A stretch of 64,000 bases of DNA, from the NCBI RefSeq assembly GCF_001270065.2, contig NZ_LFYT02000005.1, positions 124,001 to 188,000 on the forward strand. Reading direction: 5' to 3'. Made by a program: the position numbers and the translations under genes. Shown in pieces: positions 35,567-44,201 of this stretch; the first letter of the stretch is position 1; each line of letters opens with the position of its first letter. Under the pieces are notes generated by a model. It had not been told where the DNA came from and did no database searches. It worked only from the letters and a program-made list of their open reading frames with translations. Origin of the DNA: Limnohabitans planktonicus II-D5 (GTDB taxonomy: Bacteria; Pseudomonadota; Gammaproteobacteria; Burkholderiales; Burkholderiaceae_C).

Positions 35567-37768
35567 TCATGCAAGCGTTGCGCCCTTACGAGAGGGGCTC
35601 ATCGTCCATTGGTGGATCAGCACAGGCAGCATCAAGGCCACACCCAGCAAACTGATTTTCAGGCCCGGCGCAATCAGGCACAAGGCGCCGATGGTGCACA
35701 GTGTGCGTTCCCAACGGTTCATCACCGTCATCAGGTAACCACTGAGCGCCGCAGCCAGCGCCACGATGCCCAGCACACAACCGGTGAAGGTGATGGCAAA
35801 GTCGGCCCAGGTGAAGCCCTTGGCCACCAGCAGCAAGGAAGGCGAGAACACGAACACAAAGGGCACCAGCACCTTGGCCAACCCCAGGCGGAAGGCCATG
35901 TTGCCGGTCTTGAACGGGTCACCACCGGCCATGCCCGCCGCCGCATAAGCGGCCAGCGCCACCGGCGGCGTGATGTCGGCCAGCACACCGTAATAAAACA
36001 CAAAGAAGTGGGCCACCAAAGGCTCTACGCCCAGCTGCACCAAGGTGGGTGCGGCCACCGTGACCATGATGATGTAGTTGGCCGTGGTCGGGATGCCGCA
36101 GCCCATCAAGATGCAGACGATGCCCGTCATGAACAGCGCCGCCAGCAGGGTCAAGGACTTGCTGTCGGCCATGAAGGCGGGCAACCAGTCCATCAAGAAA
36201 GCCGAGATCATCTGCGCCCAGCCGGTGATGATGAAGCTGATCTTGAAGCCCACGCCCGTGAGCGTGACCACACCAATCACAATGCCCACCGTGGCCGCCG
36301 CAGCGCCCACCGCCAGCGCGTATTTGGCCCCGGTTTCAAAGGCTTCCAGCAGCACGGCATTGTCAATGCGCCCCACCAGGCCCAACCACTTTTGCCCGGC
36401 CCAAATCAGGGCCACGCCCAAGGCCAAAAAGCCCAGCTTGATGGTCTCGCCGTCGCTGCCCCAGTCCACAAACGCCACCAGCGCCAGCAAGACATGCAGC
36501 ACCACCAGCATGAGCCAGTTGGTGCTGCGGTTGCCCCACACCGTGGTGCTCAAGCCCACGATCATGCAAGACGTAATGCCGGTGAACGCCGCCAAATAAG
36601 GCGTGCGGCCCGACACCAAAATGGCGATCAGCAAAGCCAATGGAATCAAGGTGGGCCAGCGCTGACGGAAGGACTCGCGCAGCTTGGGCATTTCTTCTTC
36701 GGTCAGGCCGCGCAAGCCGTAACGCTTGGCCTCGAAGTGCACCTGCATGAACACGCCAAAAAAGTGCATGAAGGCCGGCACAATGGCCGCCGCGATGATG
36801 GTCTGGTAGGACACGTTCAAAAACTCGACCATCAAAAATGCCGCCGCGCCCAACACGGGCGGCGTGATCTGCCCACCGGTCGATGACGCAGCTTCAACCG
36901 CGCCCGCAAACTCGCGCTTGTAACCCACCCGGATCATGGCCGGGATGGTGAGCGAGCCCACCGTGACCGCATTGGCCACCGATGACCCGCTGAGCGTGCC
37001 GAACATGGCCGAGCCAAACACACTGACCTTGGCCGGACCACCGGCGTAACGCCCGGCCACGGTGGAGGCGATGTCCAGAAACAACTGCCCCAAACCAATG
37101 CGCGTGGCCAACACACCAAACAGCACAAAGTGAAAAACATAAGTGGCCACCACGCCCACCGCCACGCCGTAAATGCCCTGACTGGTCAGGTACTGGTGGT
37201 TGATCATTTGGCTCCAGCTCGCACCCGCGTGCTTGAGCAAGCCCGGGAAATACGGCCCGGTCAGGGCATAGGCCGTGAAGCCCAGCGCGATCAAAGGCAA
37301 GGGCCAGCCCATGGAGCGGCGGGTGGCCTCGAGCAAGGTGACAAACAGGACCGAGCCCATGACCACGTCCATCGTGTCCGGGTTGCCTACCCGAAAGGCC
37401 AGGTCGTCAAACACGTAAGGGATGTACATCACGCTGGCCGCACAGGCCAGGCCCAGCAACCAGTCGATCAGTGGCACACCGCCAATGCTCAGGCGGCTTT
37501 TGGACACGGTGCTGCTGGCGTCTGACTTGGTCGCCGCAAACACCAAAAAAATCAGCCCCAACACAAAGGCTAGGTGCACACCCCGGTGGGTGGTCTCGCG
37601 CAGCAGGCCAAAACCGGCTGTGTAGAAATGGAAACCCGACAAGATGATGAGCAGCCATTTCACGATCACCGTGGCGGGCGGCAGCGTGGGCCTAAAGCGC
37701 ATTTCGGGGTCGAACTTTTCTTCGAGTTCCTGCAAATTGCGCACATTGCGCTCGAGGGCTTCGGCCAT
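35567..37768 (-). CDS. TRAP transporter fused permease (4TM/12TM)
   Basis: A 733-residue integral membrane protein. The first 160 residues form the small DctQ-like part, the rest the DctM-like part, with family signatures FGSAMFGTLSGSSVANAVTVGSLTIP, GAVEAASSTGGQITPPVLGAAAFLM and the matching inverted-half motif GCGIPTTANYIIMVTVAAPTL. Fused permeases work with TAXI-type receptors, and one lies directly upstream. Together they import an organic acid or related solute using the sodium gradient. Confidence 0.95.
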   Translation of the reverse strand: MAEALERNVRNLQELEEKFDPEMRFRPTLPPATVIVKWLLIILSGFHFYTAGFGLLRETTHRGVHLAFVLGLIFLVFAATKSDASSTVSKSRLSIGGVPLIDWLLGLACAASVMYIPYVFDDLAFRVGNPDTMDVVMGSVLFVTLLEATRRSMGWPLPLIALGFTAYALTGPYFPGLLKHAGASWSQMINHQYLTSQGIYGVAVGVVATYVFHFVLFGVLATRIGLGQLFLDIASTVAGRYAGGPAKVSVFGSAMFGTLSGSSVANAVTVGSLTIPAMIRVGYKREFAGAVEAASSTGGQITPPVLGAAAFLMVEFLNVSYQTIIAAAIVPAFMHFFGVFMQVHFEAKRYGLRGLTEEEMPKLRESFRQRWPTLIPLALLIAILVSGRTPYLAAFTGITSCMIVGLSTTVWGNRSTNWLMLVVLHVLLALVAFVDWGSDGETIKLGFLALGVALIWAGQKWLGLVGRIDNAVLLEAFETGAKYALAVGAAAATVGIVIGVVTLTGVGFKISFIITGWAQMISAFLMDWLPAFMADSKSLTLLAALFMTGIVCILMGCGIPTTANYIIMVTVAAPTLVQLGVEPLVAHFFVFYYGVLADITPPVALAAYAAAGMAGGDPFKTGNMAFRLGLAKVLVPFVFVFSPSLLLVAKGFTWADFAITFTGCVLGIVALAAALSGYLMTVMNRWERTLCTIGALCLIAPGLKISLLGVALMLPVLIHQWTMSPSRKGATLA

Positions 37769-37814
37769 ACCTGTCCTTCACAACACAAGGCACGTAGGGC
37801 CTTGTTCACAACAC

Positions 37815-37836
37815 ACAGGGCGCCGTGGCGCCCTGT
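37815..37836. other. Intercistronic hairpin between TAXI receptor and TRAP permease genes
   Basis: A perfect inverted repeat ACAGGGCGCC/GGCGCCCTGT with a two-base centre in the 158-base gap between the receptor gene and its permease. There is no T tract on the leftward side, so it is more likely an mRNA-stabilising or attenuating element that lets the receptor be made in excess. That role is inference. Confidence 0.55.
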
Positions 37837-37926
37837 TCAAACATCATCACCCACGACTGGGCGCCTGCAACAATGGCTGGCGATCAGGCCCATGTGAACG
37901 ACACACTGGGCCTGAAGCACCCCGCA

Positions 37927-38880
37927 TCACTTGAGCAGGCCAGCTTCCTTGTAGAAACGCTCGGCACCGGGGTGGAAAGGAATGCCCACACCCTTGACCG
38001 CGTTCTCTTTGGTGATGAACTTGCCTTTGGCGTGGCCTGCAGCCAAGGTGTCCTGAGCGGCTTTGCCATACAGCGCCTTGGTGATCTGGTACACAGTTTC
38101 GGCGTCGGCCTTGGCGCTGGTCACCCACTGGGCGCCCATGGCCATGGTCTGCACGGCGGGCACGTCCTTGTAAGTGCCTGCAGCGATCGTGTCCACAGCC
38201 AGATAAGGGTTGGTCTTGCGCAAAGCATCGGCCTGTGGGCCGGCCAAAGGCACCAACTCGATGCCGGTGCCACTCGATGCCAATTCTGCAATCGCGCCAG
38301 CGGGCGCACCGCCCACAAAGAAGAAGGCATCGAGTGCGCCGTCTTTGAGCTTGTCACCGGCTTGGTTGGGCTTGATGTACTCGGGCTTGATGTCGCTTTC
38401 CTTCACGCCATAAGCGGCCAGCACAATGCGGGCATTGACCAAGGTGCCAGAACCTGGCTCGTCCAGCGCCACGCGCTTGCCCTTGAGGTCAGACACCGAC
38501 TTGATGCCCGAACCCTTTTTGACCACCAAATGGATGCTCTCGGGGTACAGGTTGGCGATCATGCGCAGGTCGGTGACCTTGGGCTTGCCCTCATAAACGC
38601 CGGTGCCGGTGTAAGCCCAGGTGGCCACGTCCGACTGCGAGAAGCCCGACTCCAAAGCGCCTCCGGCCACGCCGTTGACGTTGGCCACGGAACCGTTGGT
38701 GGCCTGCGCTGTGGCCACGATCTTGCCCGGCTGGCTGACGGCGTTGGCGATCATGCCGCCCACCGGGTAATAAGTGCCTGCGGTACCACCGGTGCCGATG
38801 CGGAAGAATTGCTGTGCATGCACGGGGGCAGCCATGGCTGCAGCCAAACTCAAGACCCAAAACAGATGGCGACGCTTCAT
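37927..38880 (-). CDS. TAXI-family TRAP transporter solute-binding protein
   Basis: A 317-residue periplasmic receptor: signal peptide MKRRHLFWVLSLAAAMAAPVHA, then the TAXI hallmark FFRIGTGGTAGTYYPVGGMIANAVS at residues 23-48, followed by ATNGSVANVNGV and LKGKRVALDEPGSGT. GAGGAA precedes ATG 38880. It delivers substrate to the fused permease encoded downstream. Confidence 0.95.
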   Translation of the reverse strand: MKRRHLFWVLSLAAAMAAPVHAQQFFRIGTGGTAGTYYPVGGMIANAVSQPGKIVATAQATNGSVANVNGVAGGALESGFSQSDVATWAYTGTGVYEGKPKVTDLRMIANLYPESIHLVVKKGSGIKSVSDLKGKRVALDEPGSGTLVNARIVLAAYGVKESDIKPEYIKPNQAGDKLKDGALDAFFFVGGAPAGAIAELASSGTGIELVPLAGPQADALRKTNPYLAVDTIAAGTYKDVPAVQTMAMGAQWVTSAKADAETVYQITKALYGKAAQDTLAAGHAKGKFITKENAVKGVGIPFHPGAERFYKEAGLLK

Positions 38881-39052
38881 GTGATTCCTCGTTGAAGAGT
38901 TGATAAAACCAGACACTACTGTGTAGCACAACATGTGCCTGATTGGCCACTCAACGCGGCCAGGCTCAGGGTAGACGCTGATATCGATGCCCCTAATGAC
39001 AAGATGGCATCAATTTGTTCAAAGTGCGCCTTTGACTGCACAAAGGAACGCC

Positions 39053-40261
39053 ATGCATGTTTGCGTATTGGGCGCTGGCATCATCGGCCTGAGCACCGCT
39101 TACGAATTGACCCAACGAGGTCATCAGGTCACCGTGATCGACCGCGCAGCACCGGCCGCTGGCGCCAGCGGCGGCAATGGGGCCCAGCTGAGCTACTCGT
39201 ATGTGCAGCCTTTGGCCGACCCCAGCATCTGGGCACAACTGCCCAAATTGCTGTTTTCACCTTCATCTGCACTCAAGATCAAGCCCCAATGGGACACCCG
39301 GCAATGGGTTTGGGTGTGGCAGTTCTTGCAAGCTTGCAACACCGAACAATCGCCAAAAACCACCGCTGAGCTGTTGACCTTGGCCGCACAAAGCCGACAG
39401 GTGTTTGATGCCATGCGCGAGCGTGAAAACATGCACTGTGACTTCTCCGCCTCCGGCAAGCTGGTGTTGTTTCGCAACGAAGCCACTTTTGCGGCCGCTC
39501 GCCAGCAGATGCTGCTGCAAAAGCAATTGGGAGGGCAAGCGCAGTTGGCTGTGTCGGCATCTGAGGCCTGCGCCATAGAGCCCGCCTTGGCACATCAGCA
39601 AAACGATTTTTCAGGCGCCATTTACACCGACAGCGAATGTGCAGCCGATTGCAAACAAGTCTGCGAGGCATTGGCGCAAATTCTCACAGCAAGAGGTGCG
39701 GCTTTGCGCTGGGGGCAGGCCTTCAGGCAATGGGTCCCAAAGGGCGATCGGCTGGCGGCCGTCCAACTGGACCCAGGCGAAGAGGTATCAGCGGATGCTT
39801 TTGTGCTGTGCACAGGTCACACGGCACCTGCTCTGGCAGCCCCATTGGGTGTGCGTTTGCCGGTTTATCCGCTTAAGGGCTACAGCATCACCGTGGCCAC
39901 CGATGGCACCGGCCTGGCCCCCAAAGTGAACATCACCGACAGCGCCCGCAAGATTGTTTTTGCGCGGCTGGGGCAACGGCTGCGCGCTGCTGGCATGGTC
40001 GAGTTGGTAGGGCAGGACGCCAGCGTCCAGAGCCGTCGAATTCAAACTCTTCAGCAGGCTACTCAAGCCCTATTTCCGGATTGCTCGCGCTACACCGACA
40101 TCCAGCCCTGGGCCGGCATGCGCCCGGCCACACCCACAGGGCTGCCCATCATTGGGCATCAAGGCGGCCCGCGCAATTTGTTCATCAATGCTGGGCAAGG
40201 CGCTTTGGGTTTCACGCTGGCTTTCGGTTCAGCGGTTCAGCTGGCCGATGCCCTTGGCTGA
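39053..40261 (+). CDS. D-amino-acid dehydrogenase-like FAD oxidoreductase (DadA family)
   Basis: A 402-residue flavoprotein: FAD motif VCVLGAGIIGLSTAYELTQRGHQVTVID, DadA-type ASGGNGAQLSYSYVQPLADP, PVYPLKGYSITV and a C-terminal WAGMRPATPTGLPIIG. These match DadA, which deaminates D-amino acids (chiefly D-alanine). Length is slightly below E. coli DadA. It is divergent from the TAXI-TRAP genes. AGGA lies before ATG 39053. Confidence 0.9.
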   Translation: MHVCVLGAGIIGLSTAYELTQRGHQVTVIDRAAPAAGASGGNGAQLSYSYVQPLADPSIWAQLPKLLFSPSSALKIKPQWDTRQWVWVWQFLQACNTEQSPKTTAELLTLAAQSRQVFDAMRERENMHCDFSASGKLVLFRNEATFAAARQQMLLQKQLGGQAQLAVSASEACAIEPALAHQQNDFSGAIYTDSECAADCKQVCEALAQILTARGAALRWGQAFRQWVPKGDRLAAVQLDPGEEVSADAFVLCTGHTAPALAAPLGVRLPVYPLKGYSITVATDGTGLAPKVNITDSARKIVFARLGQRLRAAGMVELVGQDASVQSRRIQTLQQATQALFPDCSRYTDIQPWAGMRPATPTGLPIIGHQGGPRNLFINAGQGALGFTLAFGSAVQLADALG

Positions 40262-40326
40262 ACATTCGGCCCGTCAACAAATGGCCGTGCTACAGTGAAA
40301 TCCACGTTTTGATAAAGGCACTTTTC

Positions 40327-40839
40327 ATGTCACAAGCCCACGATCCACATGCTCAACCATCCTCTGCCGTGCCAAGCCACACCGACTGGAAGCACGACGG
40401 CGTGCGCGTGGTGCCTGGTGACCAACTGGACGGCAATGTGCCTTCCACTCCGGGCATGGACCGCAAAGCCGCCATCAACTTTGCCCGCGTGGGCGCGCAA
40501 AAGCTGTGGGCTGGGACGGTGCACATCCACCCCAATGCGAAAACCGGGGCACACCACCATGGGCCTTTGGAAAGCGTCATCTACGTGGTCAAAGGTCGCG
40601 CCCGCATGCGCTGGGGCAATGCGCTGGAATTCACCGCCGAAGCCGGGCCTGGCGATTTCATTTACGTACCGCCCTATGTGCCGCACCAGGAAATCAATGC
40701 CAGCGCAGACGAAACGCTGGAATGCGTGCTGTGCCGCAGTGACGGCCAGGCAGTGGCGGTCAACATGGACATTGAACCTGCTGAAAAGCCCGAAACCGTG
40801 CTTTGGATTGACCCCACACACCCGCAAGGCGGCGTTTAA
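40327..40839 (+). CDS. Cupin-domain protein
   Basis: A 170-residue single-domain cupin. Motif 1 reads HIHPNAKTGAHHHGPLESVIYVVKGRARMRWG, with three metal-binding histidines and a glutamate; motif 2 is GPGDFIYVPPYVPHQEINAS. The protein is presumably a metal-binding enzyme or sensor of unknown substrate. It lies 65 bases behind the DadA-like gene with a possible own promoter (TACAGT near 40291). Confidence 0.85.
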   Translation: MSQAHDPHAQPSSAVPSHTDWKHDGVRVVPGDQLDGNVPSTPGMDRKAAINFARVGAQKLWAGTVHIHPNAKTGAHHHGPLESVIYVVKGRARMRWGNALEFTAEAGPGDFIYVPPYVPHQEINASADETLECVLCRSDGQAVAVNMDIEPAEKPETVLWIDPTHPQGGV

Positions 40840-41010
40840 AAGCGGCTGCCCCAGCTGAAACACGCCCCCGTCGGGTCTTGTTCACACCCCGAAAGCCTGC
40901 GCCGAGTCCGAATTTTCAAAAAGGGGCCAAACGCATCGCTTTGCAGCGAACCACGCGTCAAGCTCTCGATCATGGTTTTTGGATGGCATCCACTGTGGCG
41001 TCAAAAAATT
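40840..41010. other. Intergenic stretch between convergent genes
   Basis: 171 bases between the cupin gene and the leftward BKACE gene. AAAAAATTTCATGCG and AAAAAAAGCTTCACGCG near 41010 are a short direct repeat. No clear terminator or gene is seen. Confidence 0.5.
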
Positions 41011-41838
41011 TCATGCGTCAAAAAAAGCTTCACGCGCCCGCTGCGCGGTGTAAAGGCTGCGCCCCAGCATGCGGGCCGAGTCGGCCACCTGGCACACCAG
41101 CGCGGCGTTGTCTGGGGCCACTTGCCCGTTGTTGAGCAAGAGGTTGTTTTCAAAACCCACGCGCACATGCCCGCCCAGTGCAGCGGCCGTGGTGGCGCAG
41201 GCGTGTTCGCCCGCGCCAAAAGCGCACATGGACCACGGCTCGTTGCCGGTGTGGGCCCTGACAAAGGGCAGCAGATCTTGGGGAACGGAGGTTTGACCCA
41301 CCGAATAACGGCCCAGCACAAACAAGAGCGACCAGGGCGCATCGGGGATCACGCCCTGTGCACGCAAGGCTTGCCAGCGCTGCAAGTCGGCCACGTCGTA
41401 CAGGATGATCTGGGTCATCACGCGCTCTTGGGCCAGCCAGCCAAAGAACTGCGCCAAACCGGCTTCACCGATCTCGGGCTGGTCCACTTCGCGCAGGCCC
41501 ACCGACACGGCCTCAGGCTTGAGCGCCGTGACCATGGCGATTTGCTCGGGCGCTTTGTACACACGCGCCGCTTCGCTGGTGACCTGGATGATCATTTCAT
41601 CACCCACGGCTGCCTTGACCGCTTGCTGTGCGTCCCGGTAGCCCTGCACATCCAGGCTGTGACGCCCCTCAGCATCGCGGATGTGCATGTGCATCATGGC
41701 TGCGCCCGCATCGAGGCACAGCTTGGCGGTCTGGCCCAGCTCAGACGACGTGATGGGCAAAGACGGGTGGTCAGGCCGCTGCTTGTAGGCGCCGTTGGGC
41801 GCGACGGTGATCAACAAGGGATGGGGAAAAACAGCCAT
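41011..41838 (-). CDS. BKACE (DUF849) beta-keto acid cleavage enzyme
   Basis: A 275-residue TIM-barrel enzyme: LLITVAPNGAYKQRPDHPSLPIT, the zinc-binding MHMHIRDAEGRHS, QVTSEAARVY, and GHVRVGFENNLLLNNGQVAPDNA match the 3-keto-5-aminohexanoate cleavage family. These enzymes condense a beta-keto acid with acetyl-CoA to give acetoacetyl-CoA-type products. The upstream dehydrogenase on the same transcript could provide the beta-keto acid, as in carnitine degradation. The start MAVFPHPLL (41838) is preceded by AAGG. Confidence 0.9.
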   Translation of the reverse strand: MAVFPHPLLITVAPNGAYKQRPDHPSLPITSSELGQTAKLCLDAGAAMMHMHIRDAEGRHSLDVQGYRDAQQAVKAAVGDEMIIQVTSEAARVYKAPEQIAMVTALKPEAVSVGLREVDQPEIGEAGLAQFFGWLAQERVMTQIILYDVADLQRWQALRAQGVIPDAPWSLLFVLGRYSVGQTSVPQDLLPFVRAHTGNEPWSMCAFGAGEHACATTAAALGGHVRVGFENNLLLNNGQVAPDNAALVCQVADSARMLGRSLYTAQRAREAFFDA

Positions 41839-41870
41839 GGGGTGCCTTTTGAAAATCAGTCGAGAAGGAA

Positions 41871-42824
41871 TCAATCGAGAGGATTGAGGGGCGGCAATTC
41901 AGACGCCAGCAAATCCAGCCCTTGGCGCAGCAAGCGGTCGTAGCGCTCGCGCTCGGCCTTTTGCGTTTCGGGTGTCCATCTGAAAAAGCCCTGCCCGGTC
42001 TTCATGCCCAAATCACCCCGGGCCACGCGCTCTTGCAGCACGCGGGCAGGCTCTGCGTTCACGGCCAGGCTGGGGTACATGCTGGCAGCGGCGGCGGTGT
42101 GCACCTCCAGGCCCGCATGGTCACGCTGCATGACCGGGCCTGCAGCCAGAAAACGGAAGCCAAAACCAAAGCGCACCGCTGCGTCCACGTCTTCGGGCGT
42201 GGCCACGCCTTCGTCGATCAGGGCAAAGGCCTCACGCGCCAAGGCATGCTGCATGCGGTTGGCCAAAAAGCCGGGCTTGTCTTTGCGCACCAACACCGGC
42301 ACGCTGGCGCACCCGCGCATGAAGTCACACAGTTGCTCAGCTTCTTGAACATTGGATTGGGGGCCAAGCACCACCTCCACCAGCGGCACCAGATGCGCGG
42401 GCATGAAAAAGTGCAGACCCAACATGCGCTCTGCCGTGGGCAGGCCTTGGGCAATGGCGCTGATCGGGAAGCTGGAGCTGTTGCTGCACAGCAAGGTACC
42501 GGGGTCGGCCAGCTGCGCCAGTTGCGCAAACAAGGCCTGCTTGAGGGGCAATTTTTCCGGAATGCACTCGATCAACACGCTCACGTTCGGCCAGGCCACA
42601 TCGGCCAGGTCGGCCACGGCCTGCACGCGCTCGGTGCGGTGGGCCATGCCCAGCGGCTCCAGGTTGTGGCGCACATGCGCAGCCAGGGCCTGGCGCTTGG
42701 CGGCGTCGGGCTCGACCACAGTGACCTGGCTGCCGCCACGGGCCAGCACGATGGCCACGTCCATGCCCATGGTGCCGCCGCCCACCACCACGGTGCGCGC
42801 TTGAGAGGGATGTGAAGCAATCAT
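41871..42824 (-). CDS. 3-hydroxyacyl-CoA dehydrogenase family protein
   Basis: A 317-residue NAD-dependent dehydrogenase: VVVGGGTMGMDVAIVLARGG cofactor loop, LIECIPEKLPLKQALFAQLAQ, SNSSSFPISAIAQGLPTAERMLGLHFFMPAHLVPLVEVV and KDKPGFLANRMQHALAREA. It acts on a beta-hydroxy acid or its CoA ester. The next gene is a BKACE, a pairing known from L-carnitine breakdown, where a relative of this family oxidises carnitine. ATG 42824 is chosen; a much longer frame upstream runs through the repeats and is not coding. Confidence 0.9.
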   Translation of the reverse strand: MIASHPSQARTVVVGGGTMGMDVAIVLARGGSQVTVVEPDAAKRQALAAHVRHNLEPLGMAHRTERVQAVADLADVAWPNVSVLIECIPEKLPLKQALFAQLAQLADPGTLLCSNSSSFPISAIAQGLPTAERMLGLHFFMPAHLVPLVEVVLGPQSNVQEAEQLCDFMRGCASVPVLVRKDKPGFLANRMQHALAREAFALIDEGVATPEDVDAAVRFGFGFRFLAAGPVMQRDHAGLEVHTAAAASMYPSLAVNAEPARVLQERVARGDLGMKTGQGFFRWTPETQKAERERYDRLLRQGLDLLASELPPLNPLD

Positions 42825-42904
42825 GAATCGGGGTCGCTGTGAGTCAAGGTGCGCTGAGTCTAGAAAGCGCCAGGGCTTTCGTCCAGCCGTTTCTTTCACC
42901 TGCT

Positions 42905-43390
42905 GAACCAGCACGCTGAAGCTTGAATTATTTGCACCTTCACCCCGCAGGTCGGTACTCGCAGAGCCCGACAACTGCCCAAAGCACCACCATCGCCTGT
43001 CATGTGCACTGGAGCTTTGCGCGCAAACGTCGGGGTCTTCGACCACCGACCTACAAAACAGCTGCCCTCGTAGGTCGGTACTCGCAGAGTCCGACAACTG
43101 CCCGAAACACCACCATCGCCCGTCATCTGCGCTGGAGCTTTGCGCGCAAACGTCGGGGTCTTTGACCACCGACCTACAAAACAGCTGCACTCGTAGGTCG
43201 GCACTCGAAGAGTCCGACAACTGCCCGAAACACCACCATCGCCCGTCATCTGCCTTTAAGCTTTGCACGCAAACGTCGGGGTCTTCGACCACCGACCTAC
43301 AAAACAGCTGCCCGCCCCGTAGGTCGGTACTCGCAGAGTCCGACAACTGCCCGAAACACCACCATCGCCCGTCATCTGCACAAGTCCATC
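42905..43390. mobile_element. REPIN tandem array G: 3.5 units of about 123 bp with one terminal repeat
   Basis: The left terminus GAACCAGCACG, then CTGAAGCTTGAATT, is a diverged form of the terminal repeat seen at loci D, F, H and I. Rightward subtype-b hairpins start at 42947, 43070, 43193 and 43319 (spacings 123, 123, 126), each but the last followed by a leftward subtype-a hairpin. The right terminus is absent. The array lies between divergent genes. Confidence 0.9.
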
Positions 43391-43494
43391 CATGACCCGC
43401 ATGCGCCACAAGGTACAAAAGCACCTCAAGTGCAGGTTCTTTCACGGGCTCTGGCATGATCCAACGCATCTGCCACTGCACAAGAAAGCACACC

Positions 43495-43858
43495 GTGAAC
43501 TGGCTCCAGAGATTGCCGGGCTTTACCCGGTCTGCACCCGGCCTGGAATGGGCGCTGTGGAAAAAACTGCCCTGGATCGCGCTGGCGGGCACCGCCTTGC
43601 CCTTGGCCTTGGTGAGCCTGGCTTATCTGGCCGCGCCGGACTCCCCCACGCCCGCATCCGAGCGGGCACTGACCCAATGGTTTTACATCGCCATCGGTGT
43701 GGTGGTGCTGCACTGGACGCTGGTGCTGACAGCGGCCATCGGCTGCGTGATCGTGATGCTGATGAAAGGCCCGGCCTTTGTGGGCATATGGCTTTGAGGT
43801 GCAGCACACCGACAAACCCGGCAGCCCGACACTGGACGACATGCGTGACAAAAACTGA
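43495..43858 (+). pseudogene. Small two-helix membrane protein, probably frameshifted near its C-terminus
   Basis: From GTG 43495 the frame reads MNWLQRLPGFTRSAPGLEWALWKKLPWIALAG and has two membrane helices (WIALAGTALPLALVSLAYLAA and WFYIAIGVVVLHWTLVLTAAIGCVIVMLM). It ends at TGA 43795-43797 after KGPAFVGIWL. In the +1 frame the same DNA continues YGFEVQHTDKPGSPTLDDMRDKN to TGA 43856-43858, a polar, protein-like tail whose end overlaps the next gene's GTG. One missing base near 43780 (GTGGGCA) would join them. It may be a real frameshift or a sequence error. The family is not recognised. Confidence 0.55.
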
Positions 43859-44195
43859 CCCGCACTCCGGCTCGGCCGCTTCTTTGTCAGAAGCTGACGT
43901 GTCGGGCATCATCGCCATGGCCTGGCAGGACGACACCCCATTTGAAGCGATTGCCTTGCAGTTTGGCTTGACCGAGCCCGACGTGATCGCCTTGATGCGG
44001 GGGCAGCTGAAAGCCCGCCCGTTCAAGGTCTGGCGCATGAGGGTGCGGGGCCGAACGGGCAAGCACCTGGCCTTGCAGCAAGGCCGGCAGCCGCGTCAAA
44101 GCAGCGCTGACGGCCCCGCAGGATCGTCTGCCACGCAGACGCCCGAAGACTTGCCTCTGCCACCCTCACCCATCACGCGCGATTCCTTGCGCTGA
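43845..44195 (+). CDS. DUF2805 / TIGR03643 family protein
   Basis: A 116-residue protein whose core ADVSGIIAMAWQDDTPFEAIALQFGLTEPDVIALMR, then RPFKVWRMRVRGR, matches the DUF2805 family, a small helix-turn-helix-like fold of unknown function. The last 50 residues are low-complexity and variable. The GTG at 43845 is favoured because it overlaps the restored stop of the preceding membrane gene; an ATG at 43788 is an alternative. Confidence 0.75.
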   Translation: MTKTDPHSGSAASLSEADVSGIIAMAWQDDTPFEAIALQFGLTEPDVIALMRGQLKARPFKVWRMRVRGRTGKHLALQQGRQPRQSSADGPAGSSATQTPEDLPLPPSPITRDSLR

Positions 44196-44201
44196 AGGCC
44201 T

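Noticed and set aside
35513-36886. 457-residue rightward frame opposite the TRAP permease
   Set aside because: Antisense shadow rich in His, Gln and Arg.
37815-37836. Intercistronic hairpin as a terminator
   Set aside because: No T tract follows on either strand.
42896-43592. 573-residue extension of the 3-hydroxyacyl-CoA dehydrogenase through array G
   Set aside because: The family begins at MIASHPSQARTVVVGGG; the extension is translated repeat sequence.
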